A stretch of DNA of 64,000 nt, taken from NCBI RefSeq assembly GCF_019431355.1, contig NZ_CP080269.1, positions 4,265,001-4,329,000 on the forward strand, read 5' to 3'. Origin of the DNA: Paenibacillus sp. R14(2021) (GTDB lineage Bacteria > Bacillota > Bacilli > Paenibacillales > Paenibacillaceae). Both the position numbers and the translations under genes were made by a program. Shown piece by piece: positions 22,100 to 31,587 of the stretch. Each line of letters opens with the position of its first letter. Position 1 is the stretch's first letter. A model generated the notes under the pieces. That model ran no database searches, was not told the DNA's origin, and was given only the letters and a program-made list of their open reading frames with translations.

Positions 22100-23050
22100 A
22101 TGTCTGAGAAAATCGTAGTTGGTGTTGATATCGGCGGTACTTCCATTAAGGTAGGTATTTGCAATATTGAAGGCGCGCTGCTGCATACGTACGAAGGACC
22201 GACCGAAGTCGAGAAAGGCTCCGATGCCGTATGTGACAATATTGCGGCCTATGCACGTCTCATCGTAGAGCAGTCCCCGTTTGAATGGGAGCAGGTTGAA
22301 GGCGTTGGTATTGGAATTGCCGGTTTCTTGGATATTCCCCGGGGATTCGTGCACAAATCGGTCAATTTGTTCTTCGAGAACGTGCCGCTTAAAGACATTC
22401 TTGAAGAGAAGCTAGCGAAGAAGGTATTGGTCAATAATGATGCAAACGTTGCTGCACTGGGCGAAGCTTGGGCAGGCGCAGGCCGCGGTATTGCGGATTG
22501 CGTATGCTACACGCTCGGAACAGGCGTTGGCGGCGGTGTAATTATAAACGGCAAAATCGTTGAAGGCTCCAAAGGCATGGCCGGTGAGCTCGGTCATATG
22601 GCCATCGTGCCGGATCTTGAAGCCATTCAATGCGGCTGCGGCAATTTGGGCTGCTTGGAGACGGTATCTTCCGCGACGGGCATTATCCGTATGGCAAAGG
22701 ATGCCGTTGAGCGCGGGGATCGGACATCGCTCTCTTTCGTAGAGCATATCATGGCAAAAGACGTTATCGATGCGGCAAAAGCCGGGGACGAAGTGGCTGC
22801 GCGTATCGTGAACCGTGCGGCATTCTACTTGGGCAAATCCATGGCAACTGTTGCGGTTGTCCTGAACCCGCAGCGTTTCATTATCGGCGGCGGCGTGTCC
22901 AAGGCAGGAGAGTTCCTATTTGAGCAAATCCGCGAAGTATTCCGCAAAGCGACTCCTGCCATGGCGCAGGAAGGCGTTGAAATCGTACCGGCGATTCTGG
23001 GCAACGATGCAGGTGTTGTGGGCGCAGCAGGATTAATTATTCGCAGTTAG
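22100..23050 (+). CDS. glcK: Glucokinase (ROK family)
   Basis: Phosphorylates free glucose with ATP to glucose 6-phosphate, feeding the glycolytic genes found downstream. ATP-binding motif VDIGGTSIKVG at the N-terminus, the ROK zinc motif CGCGNLGCLE near residue 177, and catalytic Asp in NNDANVAALGE. 316 residues. In B. subtilis the nudix gene yvcI sits between trxB and rapZ; here glcK takes that place. Confidence 0.92.
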   Translation: MSEKIVVGVDIGGTSIKVGICNIEGALLHTYEGPTEVEKGSDAVCDNIAAYARLIVEQSPFEWEQVEGVGIGIAGFLDIPRGFVHKSVNLFFENVPLKDILEEKLAKKVLVNNDANVAALGEAWAGAGRGIADCVCYTLGTGVGGGVIINGKIVEGSKGMAGELGHMAIVPDLEAIQCGCGNLGCLETVSSATGIIRMAKDAVERGDRTSLSFVEHIMAKDVIDAAKAGDEVAARIVNRAAFYLGKSMATVAVVLNPQRFIIGGGVSKAGEFLFEQIREVFRKATPAMAQEGVEIVPAILGNDAGVVGAAGLIIRS

Positions 23051-23083
23051 TCCATAGGTTTCATGGGGTAGGAGGAATAGACG

Positions 23084-23971
23084 ATGGATGCGGGAACGGC
23101 AATGGCAAAGCTGGTCATCATTACAGGCATGTCCGGCGCGGGGAAGACGATTGCGGTGCAAAGCCTGGAAGATTTGGGCTTCTTCTGCGTCGATAACTTA
23201 CCACCGGTACTTATTCCAAAGTTTGCAGAGCTGATCGAACAATCGAATGGCAAAATCGGCAAAGTAGCGCTCGTCATCGATCTGCGCGGGCGCGAGTTTT
23301 TCACGGCATTATCGGAATCGCTTAGCTACGTGAAGGAACACTATACTATCGGGTATGAGATTTTGTTTCTGGATGCGACCGACGGCGTACTTGTGCAGCG
23401 CTATAAGGAGAGCCGCCGGCTTCACCCGCTGGCACCGGAAGGACTTCCACTCGAGGGGATCAAGCTGGAACGCCGGCTGCTCGAGGATCTGAAGGGCTGG
23501 GCGACGCAAATTATCGATACCAGCAGCTTGAAGCCGGCCCAGCTGAAAGAGCGGATCATGTCCCGCTTTACGAATGCGGATTTTAATACGATTTCGGTGA
23601 ATGTCACTTCCTTCGGATTCAAATACGGGATCCCTATTGATGCGGATTTGATTTATGACGTACGCTTTCTGCCGAATCCGCACTACATCGACCACCTGCG
23701 CCCCAATACAGGTCAGGACCCTGAAGTTTACGAGTATGTCATGAAATGGCCGGAAACGCAGGCCTTTCTCGTGAAGCTGCTGGATATGCTTCAGTTCTTG
23801 ATTCCGTTGTACCGGAAGGAAGGCAAGAGCCAAGTCGTAATTGGGATCGGCTGTACCGGCGGCAAGCACCGTTCAGTCGCAATTGCGGAATATTTGGGAC
23901 GGATGCTTGGCAGCAGTGATACGGAGCTCGTTCGCGTCAGTCATCGAGATTCAGATCGTGATCGGAGCTGA
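23084..23971 (+). CDS. rapZ: RNase adapter / nucleotide-binding protein RapZ (YvcJ)
   Basis: P-loop protein; in E. coli RapZ guides small RNAs controlling glmS, while B. subtilis YvcJ affects competence. Walker A GMSGAGKT near residue 12 and the C-terminal signature [16 protein letters not shown] near 252. 295 residues. The start at 23084 has AGGAGG ten bases upstream. First of the tight cluster rapZ-yvcK-whiA. Confidence 0.93.
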   Translation: MDAGTAMAKLVIITGMSGAGKTIAVQSLEDLGFFCVDNLPPVLIPKFAELIEQSNGKIGKVALVIDLRGREFFTALSESLSYVKEHYTIGYEILFLDATDGVLVQRYKESRRLHPLAPEGLPLEGIKLERRLLEDLKGWATQIIDTSSLKPAQLKERIMSRFTNADFNTISVNVTSFGFKYGIPIDADLIYDVRFLPNPHYIDHLRPNTGQDPEVYEYVMKWPETQAFLVKLLDMLQFLIPLYRKEGKSQVVIGIGCTGGKHRSVAIAEYLGRMLGSSDTELVRVSHRDSDRDRS

Positions 23972-23979
23972 GGCGGGAG

Positions 23980-24963
23980 ATGGCGGAACGGAGAAATGAA
24001 CAGCAGCCTCGGATCGTCGTCATTGGCGGCGGTACAGGTCTGTCAGTCATGCTTCGAGGTTTGAAGGAGAAGCCGCTGGATATTACGGCTATCGTGACGG
24101 TAGCCGATGACGGCGGCAGCTCCGGCATTCTTAGAAGCGAGCTGCAAATGCCCCCACCGGGCGATATTCGAAGCGTGCTCATTGCGTTAGCCGATGTGGA
24201 GCCGCTGTTGTCTGATATGCTCAAGTACCGGTTTAATTCCGGTGCGGGGCTTGCGGGCCACAGTTTAGGCAATCTGATGCTGGCTGCGATGACCGATATT
24301 TCGGGCGACTTCGTCACGGGCGTTCGGATGCTAAGCAAAGTACTTGCCGTACGGGGACGCGTGCTTCCGGCGGCCGGCGAAGCAATCGTGCTTAAAGCGG
24401 AAACGGTGGATGGAACGATTATTACGGGCGAGTCCAGCATTCCGAAATCCGGCAAAGCGATCAAGCGGGTATTTATCGAACCGCCTGACGTCGAGCCGCT
24501 GGAGGAAGCGGTGGAAGCGATCAAGCAAGCGGATGCGATCCTGATTGGCCCGGGAAGCTTGTACACCAGCATTATTCCAAACTTACTCGTACCGAAACTG
24601 GCGCAAAGCATCGTGGAATCGAGCGCAGTCAAAATGTTCGTATGCAATGTCATGACGCAGCCCGGCGAGACGGATAACTACTCCGTCGGCGACCATTTGG
24701 CGGCCGTGCATGCCCATGTCGGACATCATCTGTTCGACTACGTCATTGTCAATGACGGTGAAATTCCGGAGCAGGTGCAGCAGAAATATGCGGAGATGGG
24801 AGCGAAAGCTGTTCATCTTGATTTGGAAGAGGTTAAGCAGCGCGGGTATGAAGTCATTGCAGACCGGCTCGTGTTGTTCCGCACCTATCTGAGGCATGAC
24901 GCGGTCCGGCTAAGTCATCATATTTATCAGCTTGTGGAAAACTGGATGGAACGAAAGAGGTGA
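23980..24963 (+). CDS. yvcK: Gluconeogenesis factor YvcK (CofD-like)
   Basis: Protein of the CofD/YvcK family, required in B. subtilis for normal growth on gluconeogenic carbon and for localisation of PBP1; binds UDP-sugars. The N-terminal GGGTGLSVMLRGLK, DDGGSSG and PPPGDIR motifs and the GPGSLYTSI loop near 190 are present. 327 residues; begins 8 bases after rapZ. Confidence 0.93.
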   Translation: MAERRNEQQPRIVVIGGGTGLSVMLRGLKEKPLDITAIVTVADDGGSSGILRSELQMPPPGDIRSVLIALADVEPLLSDMLKYRFNSGAGLAGHSLGNLMLAAMTDISGDFVTGVRMLSKVLAVRGRVLPAAGEAIVLKAETVDGTIITGESSIPKSGKAIKRVFIEPPDVEPLEEAVEAIKQADAILIGPGSLYTSIIPNLLVPKLAQSIVESSAVKMFVCNVMTQPGETDNYSVGDHLAAVHAHVGHHLFDYVIVNDGEIPEQVQQKYAEMGAKAVHLDLEEVKQRGYEVIADRLVLFRTYLRHDAVRLSHHIYQLVENWMERKR

Positions 24964-24969
24964 GACCAG

Positions 24970-25899
24970 ATGTCTTTTGCGGGACAAACCAAAAAAGAAT
25001 TGACGCTTGTCGAAGCGGATCCGTGCTGCGAATTAGCCGAGCTTTCTGCGCTTATTCGCATGAACGGCTCGGTCTCGCTGTCCAGCCGGAAGGTCATCCT
25101 TGATATATCGACGGAGAATGCCGCGATTGCAAGACGAATATACTCCCTTATCAAGAAGCAGTTTGCCGTGCATACGGAGCTGCTGGTACGCAAGAAGATG
25201 AGGCTGAAGAAGAACAACGTCTATATCGTACGGATTCCGACGAAAGTGCAAGAGATATTGAGCGATCTCAAAATCGTCTCGGAGGGTTTTGTATTCAATC
25301 AAGGCATCGACCGCGATATGATTCGCAAGTCATGCTGCAAACGCTCCTACTTGCGCGGTGCCTTCCTTGCGGGAGGTTCCGTCAATAATCCAGAGGGCTC
25401 GTCGTATCATTTGGAAATTGCGACGATGTATGAGGAGCACTGTCAAGCGCTTGTAGATCTGGCTAATAAGTTCGACTTGAACGCACGTTGCATCGAACGG
25501 AAGAAGGGATTCATCTTCTACATGAAAGAGGGCGAGAAAATTATCGAGCTCCTCAGCATCATCGGTGCGCATCAAGCGCTGTTTAAATTCGAGGATGTTC
25601 GAATCATGCGGGATATGCGCAACTCCGTCAACCGGATCGTCAACTGCGAAACCGCAAATTTGAATAAAACGATTGGAGCGGCTGTCCGCCAAATCGATAA
25701 TATTAAGCTGCTGGAGCGGGAGGTCGGGCTTGATACGCTGCCCGATAAGCTTCGCGAGGTGGCGCATATACGGCTTTTGCACCCTGATTTGAATCTGACC
25801 GAGGTTGGCGAGATGCTCAAAGGGAAGGTTAGCAAGTCCGGCGTGAACCACCGGCTGCGCAAAATCGACGAACTTGCGGAAAAAATCAGGAACGGTTAA
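24970..25899 (+). CDS. whiA: DNA-binding protein WhiA
   Basis: Widely conserved regulator of Gram-positive bacteria; it controls sporulation in Streptomyces and affects cell division and chromosome segregation in Bacillus. N-terminal LAGLIDADG-derived fold ([12 protein letters not shown] near 135) and C-terminal WhiA HTH ([17 protein letters not shown] near 285). 309 residues, 6 bases after yvcK. Confidence 0.94.
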   Translation: MSFAGQTKKELTLVEADPCCELAELSALIRMNGSVSLSSRKVILDISTENAAIARRIYSLIKKQFAVHTELLVRKKMRLKKNNVYIVRIPTKVQEILSDLKIVSEGFVFNQGIDRDMIRKSCCKRSYLRGAFLAGGSVNNPEGSSYHLEIATMYEEHCQALVDLANKFDLNARCIERKKGFIFYMKEGEKIIELLSIIGAHQALFKFEDVRIMRDMRNSVNRIVNCETANLNKTIGAAVRQIDNIKLLEREVGLDTLPDKLREVAHIRLLHPDLNLTEVGEMLKGKVSKSGVNHRLRKIDELAEKIRNG

Positions 25900-26002
25900 G
25901 CTAAGGCTAGTGCAGCAAGCAAAAAAGTGGTATAATAGTGATTAAAATGACGATCGCAAGCATGTAAGCAGGGTTGAATTAAGTATAGGGGGTAAGGTTT
26001 CC

Positions 26003-26272
26003 ATGACAAGGCATCCGGTTGTCGTTCGACTGAAGACAGGTCTTCATGCAAGACCGGCCGCACTTTTTGTTCAGGAAGCGAACAAGTTTTCTTCCGAGGT
26101 CTTTGTAGAGAAAGACGATAAAAAAGTGAACGCAAAATCGATTATGGGGATTATGAGCCTTGCAATCAGTTCAGGTACTGAGGTAACGATTAGCGCGGAA
26201 GGTTCGGATGCCGACCAAGCTGTAACCGCTTTAGTCAATCTGGTCAGCAAGGAAGAGCTCGAGAACCAATAA
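26003..26272 (+). CDS. HPr-family phosphocarrier in the crh position
   Basis: Small (89 residues) regulator/phosphocarrier that HprK phosphorylates at Ser46 (NAKSIMGIMSL), so that it can act as CcpA corepressor. The body is closest to Crh (KTGL-ARPAALFVQEANKF, VNAKSIMG) and it lies right after whiA as crh does in B. subtilis. However, residue 15 is His (GLHARPAA), whereas Crh has Gln there and cannot take phosphate from enzyme I. It could therefore be a PTS-competent HPr or an ancestral Crh. TATAAT at 25931-25936 suggests a promoter of its own; terminator at 26317. Confidence 0.9.
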   Translation: MTRHPVVVRLKTGLHARPAALFVQEANKFSSEVFVEKDDKKVNAKSIMGIMSLAISSGTEVTISAEGSDADQAVTALVNLVSKEELENQ

Positions 26273-26316
26273 TACCGGTGCAGCGGTCTGTTTAAGCCGC
26301 TAGATCGATACGAGGA

Positions 26317-26340
26317 AACTCCCTAACGGGGGTTTTTTTC
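26317..26340 (+). terminator. Terminator after the HPr-family gene
   Basis: Stem AAACTCCC with GGGGGTTT (one G-T pair), loop TAAC, then seven T. Confidence 0.85.
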
Positions 26341-26429
26341 TGTTTATGCCGGCTCGCCCGCAACTTCGGGGATACAGGATGCGTCATAGTAGAAGAATGA
26401 CTAATATTAACAAAAAGGGGCGAGTGATA

Positions 26430-27197
26430 ATGATGGTGAAACCCAAGTGGCTGCTGGTACCGGTATTGGCGCTGGCTGTTGGAGCGGGAGCAATGTTCGG
26501 CGTGTCGGGGCATGGAAGCAGTGAGGTGTATGCAGTGGATAATAACGCTGTGCTTCAGAAGAGCACCATTACGGTAGCGGGTAGCGGCAAGATTCAGGCA
26601 GCGCCTGACGTAGCATATTTGACCGTAGCTGTCGAGACGCGGGCTGCCTCCGCGAAAGACGCGCAGTCGAAGAATGCTGCTCAGTTCGCGGGACTCACGA
26701 AGCTGCTCTACGATACGTACAAGGTGGCAGCAAAGGACGTGAAGACAACGGGCTTCTCCGTGCAGCCGGAATATGAATACAACAGCAAGGACGGCACGAG
26801 CAAGATCAAAGGCTATTTGGCAGTGCACAATATCCGCGTGACGACTCGGGACCTGGACGGCATTGGCAAGCTGCTGGATGATTTGTCCGCATCGGGCGCG
26901 AATCGGGTTGACGGCGTACAGTTTGATACAGAGAAGCAGGATCAATACGAGCTGCAAGCACTTGATAAAGCGATGGCGAATGCGAAAGCGAAGGCCGAAA
27001 CACTGGCGAAGGCTGCAGGTAAGCAGGTGAAGGAAGTCATCAACATTTCGCAAAATAACGTCAACAGCGGTCCGATCTTCATCGGGCAGAATGCGATGGC
27101 AGCTGCTGACGATGCGGGAAAAGCAGCCGGCACGAGCGTGCAGGTAGGCGAGATCACCGTGTCGACCGACATAACCGTCGTTTACGAAATGCAATAG
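26430..27197 (+). CDS. Secreted SIMPL-domain (DUF541) protein
   Basis: 255-residue exported protein: signal sequence (VKPKWLLVPVLALAVGAGAMF), then one SIMPL domain from about residue 40 (ITVAGSGKIQAAPDVAYLTV) to the end. The family includes periplasmic or surface proteins linked to stress resistance; its biochemical role is unclear. The first in-frame start at 26346 has no ribosome site; ATG 26430 follows AAGGGG at nine bases. Single-gene unit with a strong terminator. Confidence 0.82.
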   Translation: MMVKPKWLLVPVLALAVGAGAMFGVSGHGSSEVYAVDNNAVLQKSTITVAGSGKIQAAPDVAYLTVAVETRAASAKDAQSKNAAQFAGLTKLLYDTYKVAAKDVKTTGFSVQPEYEYNSKDGTSKIKGYLAVHNIRVTTRDLDGIGKLLDDLSASGANRVDGVQFDTEKQDQYELQALDKAMANAKAKAETLAKAAGKQVKEVINISQNNVNSGPIFIGQNAMAAADDAGKAAGTSVQVGEITVSTDITVVYEMQ

Positions 27198-27209
27198 TGG
27201 AAATAAAAG

Positions 27210-27252
27210 AAGGCAGGTCACGCTCCCATTGGTAGCGTGACCTGCCTTTATT
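27210..27252 (+). terminator. Terminator after the SIMPL gene
   Basis: Fifteen-pair stem AAGGCAGGTCACGCT with its complement, then TTATTG; it may serve the convergent minus-strand gene as well. Confidence 0.85.
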
Positions 27253-27265
27253 GTAATCAATGCCA

Positions 27266-27577
27266 TTAGGCCAATGACTTGCGTTCCTCAACTGAAAGAC
27301 CCCGCTGGATCATGGCTTGTTCAATCAAGGCGATAAACTCCTCGGAAAGGCGCATGGCTCTTGCTTCTTGATACACTTCAGTAAGATGAGTATCGCTAAG
27401 CGGACGCAGCAATAGAGACTTGTCTTGCATCGGTAAAAATAAATTATGCATATCATGCTCTGAAGAGGCAGGCTGAAAATTTGGTTCGAACGTGGGTGCG
27501 AATGGCGTGAGATGATTGCCTGAGTCGTTAGATCGAATGAAATTTCGCACGCTTGCGAATGGATTCGTAAGTTTCAT
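27266..27577 (-). CDS. Sda-domain protein with N-terminal extension
   Basis: 103 residues from ATG 27577 (GGAG ten bases before it; a TTG at 27619 would add 14). The C-terminal ~45 residues (LSDTHLTEVYQEARAM, then LSEEFIALIEQAM) follow the helical-hairpin pattern of Sda, the B. subtilis inhibitor of sporulation kinase KinA. Sda itself is about 46 residues; the first 55-60 residues here are extra, polar and Pro/Phe-rich, with no motif I know. It lies convergent to the SIMPL gene and downstream of clpP. No DnaA box is visible upstream, unlike B. subtilis sda. Identification rests on pattern, so moderate. Confidence 0.6.
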   Translation of the reverse strand: MKLTNPFASVRNFIRSNDSGNHLTPFAPTFEPNFQPASSEHDMHNLFLPMQDKSLLLRPLSDTHLTEVYQEARAMRLSEEFIALIEQAMIQRGLSVEERKSLA

Positions 27578-27762
27578 GCGTGTGCAACTCCGTTTTATAG
27601 ATTTCCAAAGCGTAGCCAAAGGGTCTGAGAGGTTAGGATCATTTAGTACATTTATATTAACATGGTTTTAATAAGCAGTCGTTAAGCATTCAGCCAGTTA
27701 AACGATTGTTGACAAAACCTAAAAAATGTGATTTACATGTAAAATTTACTTCGGTCAGCATC

Positions 27763-27800
27763 AAAAAAGCGTTAATCCCGTTAAGGATTAACGCTCTTTT
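27763..27800 (-). terminator. Terminator after clpP (bidirectional shape)
   Basis: Stem GCGTTAATCC with GGATTAACGC (27769-27794), with A and T runs on both sides; on the minus strand it closes the clpP transcript. Confidence 0.85.
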
Positions 27801-27818
27801 TCATAAAGGCAATGAATC

Positions 27819-28409
27819 TTACAGTTTCTCGATCACTTTGTCGACCAGGCCGTAAGCAGCAGCCTCGGCAGCAGACATGAAATAGTCGCGGTCCGTGTCA
27901 CGCTCGATTTTCTCAAGCGTTTGACCCGTGCGTTCAACCAGAATCCGGTTCAGCGTATCGCGGGTTTTGAGAATGTGCTTCGCGCGAATCTCAATGTCGC
28001 TGGCTTGACCTTGTGCGCCGCCAAGCGGTTGATGAATCATAACCTCGCTGTTAGGCAGCGCGTAACGTTTGCCTTTAGCGCCTGCTGCGAGCAGGAAAGC
28101 GCCCATCGAAGCGGCCATGCCGACGCAGATTGTTGAAACCTCAGGCTTAATGAAGTTCATTGTATCAAAAATAGCAAGGCCTGCCGAAACCGAACCGCCA
28201 GGGCTGTTAATGTAGAGCGAGATGTCTTTTTCCGGGTCATCGGCTGCAAGGAACAACAACTGCGCGATAATGGAGTTGGCGACCATATCGTTGACAGGCG
28301 TGCCAAGGAATACGATCCGATCCTTCAGCAAACGGGAGTAGATGTCGTAAGCGCGTTCGCCTCGGTTGCTTTGCTCAATAACCATGGGTACGAAATTCAT
28401 CGTTTCCAT
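27819..28409 (-). CDS. clpP: ATP-dependent Clp protease proteolytic subunit
   Basis: Serine peptidase that forms the two-ring chamber used by ClpX and ClpC; it degrades, among others, tmRNA-tagged peptides made by the SmpB/tmRNA pair of this window. Catalytic Ser in [10 protein letters not shown] near 98 and His in [12 protein letters not shown] near 123; Asp near 172. 196 residues. AGGAGG lies eight bases before ATG 28409. A CtsR box overlaps its promoter. Confidence 0.97.
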   Translation of the reverse strand: METMNFVPMVIEQSNRGERAYDIYSRLLKDRIVFLGTPVNDMVANSIIAQLLFLAADDPEKDISLYINSPGGSVSAGLAIFDTMNFIKPEVSTICVGMAASMGAFLLAAGAKGKRYALPNSEVMIHQPLGGAQGQASDIEIRAKHILKTRDTLNRILVERTGQTLEKIERDTDRDYFMSAAEAAAYGLVDKVIEKL

Positions 28410-28465
28410 TGTAAATCCCTCCTAAAGTGCAAGTTAATAAGTAATGGTGAGCCGTTTGTAAACCC

Positions 28466-28494
28466 ATCATAACGGATAAACTTTGAAAAGTCAA
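28466..28494 (-). promoter_or_regulatory. Promoter of clpP
   Basis: On the minus strand: TTGACT (28494-28489), 17-base spacer, TATGAT (28471-28466). The -35 hexamer lies within the CtsR box. Confidence 0.8.
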
Positions 28495-28505
28495 AGAAGG
28501 TCAAA
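28489..28505. promoter_or_regulatory. CtsR operator
   Basis: Direct heptad repeat AGTCAAA-GAA-GGTCAAA, a perfect fit to the CtsR consensus RGTCAAA-N3-RGTCAAA. It overlaps the clpP -35 region, so repression under non-stress conditions is expected. Confidence 0.88.
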
Positions 28506-28599
28506 TCACGGATTGGAGAGCCCGAAACGAGGTACAGCAGCGAGGTTACTTTACTACGGATTTGGAGATGCTGATTGTGGCGGCAGGAGGTCGGGATGC

Positions 28600-28634
28600 A
28601 AAAAAGGACCATCCGAGTGAACGGATGGTCCTTC
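28600..28634 (-). terminator. Terminator after tRNA-Arg
   Basis: Twelve-pair stem AAGGACCATCCG with CGGATGGTCCTT; read on the minus strand it is followed by a T run. Confidence 0.85.
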
Positions 28635-28661
28635 ATTATGTAAGAAGCTTTCAAGTTATTA

Positions 28662-28736
28662 TGGCGCGCCCGCGAGGAATTGAACCTCGATCTCAGGCTC
28701 CGGAGGCCTACGTCATATCCATTGGACCACGGGCGC
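28662..28736 (-). tRNA. tRNA-Arg (CCG)
   Basis: 75 bases with encoded CCA. Acceptor GCGCCCG pairs with CGGGCGC; the anticodon loop CTCCGGA gives CCG; T loop TTCAATT. A lone tRNA with its own terminator. Confidence 0.94.
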
Positions 28737-28819
28737 AAAGTGACAGCATGGATTATTATATGTGATTATAAGAAGAAACGCAAGCCTGTTTTGAAAATAA
28801 ATGTTGAGTAAATTGTGAC

Positions 28820-28833
28820 AGTAAACGGTTACT
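28820..28833. promoter_or_regulatory. cre-like palindrome upstream of cggR
   Basis: AGTAA-ACGG-TTACT is a near-perfect palindrome resembling a catabolite responsive element, but it departs from the consensus at the first TG. About 30 bases upstream of the -35 region. Confidence 0.3.
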
Positions 28834-28848
28834 TAGAAGAAACGCATC

Positions 28849-28877
28849 TTGCTCCTGCCGAAGGTTTGAGTTACAAT
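28849..28877 (+). promoter_or_regulatory. Promoter of cggR-gapA
   Basis: TTGCTC, 17-base spacer, TACAAT, directly upstream of the CggR operator. Confidence 0.65.
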
Positions 28878-28882
28878 AGCTG

Positions 28883-28918
28883 TGGGACTTAAAAGGAGCA
28901 TGCGGGACATTTTAAGTC
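28883..28918 (+). promoter_or_regulatory. CggR operator
   Basis: Two direct repeats spaced exactly as in B. subtilis (GGGAC-N6-TGTC-N4, twice): TGGGAC-N6-GGAG, CATG, CGGGAC-N6-AGTC. The second half-site is close to perfect and the first is degenerate in its right part. It lies just downstream of the -10 box, so bound CggR would block transcription. Confidence 0.78.
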
Positions 28919-28973
28919 CATCTCAATAGATCGACAATGCAGTTTTAATTGCAGCAGGAGTTGATGTTGAACA

Positions 28974-30014
28974 ATGCAGTCTCTAATTGCTATACAGCAG
29001 CAGCTTCTGCCGGATTTGCTTGTCGTAATGAGGAAACGGTATCTCATTCTTCGCCAGGTGATGCTCTCGGATATGATCGGCCGGCGTTCATTGGCTGCAT
29101 CGCTTGAGATGACGGAACGGGTGCTTCGAGCAGAGACGGACTTTCTGAAAGCACAGGAGCTTCTTATTATCGATGCCGCGGGTATGCGGATCAGCGAAGC
29201 TGGGAAGCGTCTATTAGAAGAGATGGAGCCGTTTTATAAGGCGATGTTCGGCTTATCGGAGCTCGAAGAGAAGATACGCAGGCATTTTGGCCTGCAGCAG
29301 GTCATGATCGTGTCGGGTGATGCGGATGAGTCAGCGGCAACGAAGCGGGAGCTTGGACGTGCGGGCTGCAGCGTACTGGGCAAAGTCATGAAGGACAATG
29401 ATGTCATTGCCGTCACCGGCGGGTCGACGCTCGCTCAGGTGGCTAATCAATTGACCTCGCAGGTTCCGCTCAAGGGGAATCTGTTCGTCCCGGCAAGAGG
29501 CGGCCTTGGCGAAAGCGTGGACTATCAAGCCAACACGATCGTCTCTACCATGGCCAAGCGAACAGGCGCGCAGTACCGAATGCTTCACGTGCCTGATCAT
29601 TTAGGCGAGGACGCGTACACGTCGCTGATGCAGGAGCCGAACGTGAGGGAGATTGTGGAAGTGATTCGCAAATCCCGCATCGTGATCCATGGGATCGGGG
29701 ACGCTATCGTAATGGCTCGGAGAAGACGCGTGGATGCTACGGTAGTGGAAGCGATCAAAGCGGAAGGGGCGCTTGCAGAATCGTTTGGGTATTATTTTGA
29801 CCGAAACGGGGCTGTCGTTCATAAGATGCTGACTGCCGGCTTACGGCTGGAGGACATTATGGACACCGAGGTCGTCATCGCGGTTGCGGGCGGCCGAAGC
29901 AAAGGAGAAGCCATCGCTGCTGTCATGCGATTCGGACACGACGATGTGCTTGTAACGGATGAAGCAGCGGCACTTGAGATCGCGGCAATTATTGATAAAG
30001 AACCAATGATGTGA
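28974..30014 (+). CDS. cggR: Central glycolytic genes regulator
   Basis: SorC/DeoR-type repressor of the lower glycolytic genes; fructose 1,6-bisphosphate relieves it. N-terminal HTH (GRRSLAASLEMTERVLRAET near 38-57) and a C-terminal sugar-binding domain with VTGGSTLAQVA near 147, GIGDAI near 240 and AVAGGRSKG near 300. 346 residues, normal for the family. It precedes gapA as in Bacillus and has its own operator, so it is autoregulated. A stop codon just upstream in frame fixes the ATG at 28974. Confidence 0.93.
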   Translation: MQSLIAIQQQLLPDLLVVMRKRYLILRQVMLSDMIGRRSLAASLEMTERVLRAETDFLKAQELLIIDAAGMRISEAGKRLLEEMEPFYKAMFGLSELEEKIRRHFGLQQVMIVSGDADESAATKRELGRAGCSVLGKVMKDNDVIAVTGGSTLAQVANQLTSQVPLKGNLFVPARGGLGESVDYQANTIVSTMAKRTGAQYRMLHVPDHLGEDAYTSLMQEPNVREIVEVIRKSRIVIHGIGDAIVMARRRRVDATVVEAIKAEGALAESFGYYFDRNGAVVHKMLTAGLRLEDIMDTEVVIAVAGGRSKGEAIAAVMRFGHDDVLVTDEAAALEIAAIIDKEPMM

Positions 30015-30085
30015 TCTTGACGGATTGGGGACGGCTGAACGGCTGCCGCCGATTCTCGTCTTGAGATAAATGAAATTATGTCTAG

Positions 30086-31102
<1,017 letters not shown>

Positions 31103-31106
31103 GGCG

Positions 31107-31140
31107 ATCCCCCTAAGTCCCCCTTATAAAGGGGGATTCC
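31107..31140. repeat. C/G-run palindromic repeat (REP-like)
   Basis: Stem TCCCCCTT (31118-31125) with AAGGGGGA (31129-31136), preceded by a further CCCCCTAAG block. This kind of short alternating C5/G5 palindrome is scattered in intergenic regions of many bacteria; it lies directly after the gapA stop and could also act as a transcription or mRNA-decay block. Confidence 0.6.
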
Positions 31141-31170
31141 AAGGGTTCCCCTCTGGACACCCGATGTTTG

Positions 31171-31201
31171 GCGAAGGAGCTGCTTGATGCAGCTCCTTCG
31201 C
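31171..31201. repeat. Perfect 13-bp stem hairpin
   Basis: GCGAAGGAGCTGC, loop TTGAT, then the exact complement. It lacks a T run, so it is more likely a stability or processing element than a terminator. Confidence 0.7.
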
Positions 31202-31217
31202 GGTGGTTTACGGGGGC

Positions 31218-31375
31218 CCGCCATACGCCCTTTTTGTTCCGCCCTGCGGGGCTCCACGGGGCGTAAGCTCTCATTTTGGCGCTCCCTAGGGAAGGTCAAG
31301 AGATTCGAGGGTGGTCTCGCGGGAGCGGGATGGCCGCATCGGCGCTTCGCTGATGCTCGGAGGGGCGTATGGCGG
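31218..31375. repeat. 158-base segment bounded by 13-bp inverted repeats
   Basis: CCGCCATACGCCC at 31218-31230 and its exact complement at 31363-31375. The interior is GC-rich with further short palindromes. It could be a MITE-like element or a large folded RNA; no coding capacity. Confidence 0.5.
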
Positions 31376-31409
31376 TTCCCTGCTGGAACCTTTAAAGCAT
31401 GGCTCCTGC

Positions 31410-31457
31410 GGCACCACAGGGCATGACGCCTGCAGCACCACAGGGCATGACGCCTGC
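31410..31457 (+). repeat. Tandem repeat, two 24-bp units
   Basis: Two adjacent units of 24 bases (31410-31433 and 31434-31457) differing only in the first base, with core CACCACAGGGCATGACGCC. A partial third trace follows (GCGTCAC). Confidence 0.8.
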
Positions 31458-31587
31458 GGCGTCACTACACATATACGACAAAGATAGATATCCGCGGACA
31501 GCGGGATGGATAGCTTGGAGAATTTGAATATACTTTGACCTTTTTTCCGCCTCGTGGCGGCTTGGGTACCCGGGAGGATTTCTGCTT

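Larger units (their letters stand above)
31103..31587. other. Repeat-rich gapA-pgk intergenic region
   Basis: 485 bases that interrupt an otherwise compact glycolytic operon. It contains four separate structures listed individually: a C5/G5 hairpin, a 31-base perfect hairpin, a 13-bp inverted repeat 130 bases apart, and a 24-bp tandem repeat. No convincing gene; frames across it have no ribosome site or family pattern. Confidence 0.7.

Noticed and set aside
31184-31426. 80-residue plus-strand frame in the gapA-pgk gap
   Set aside because: Composed of palindromic, GC-rich repeat sequence with no ribosome site; rejected as coding.
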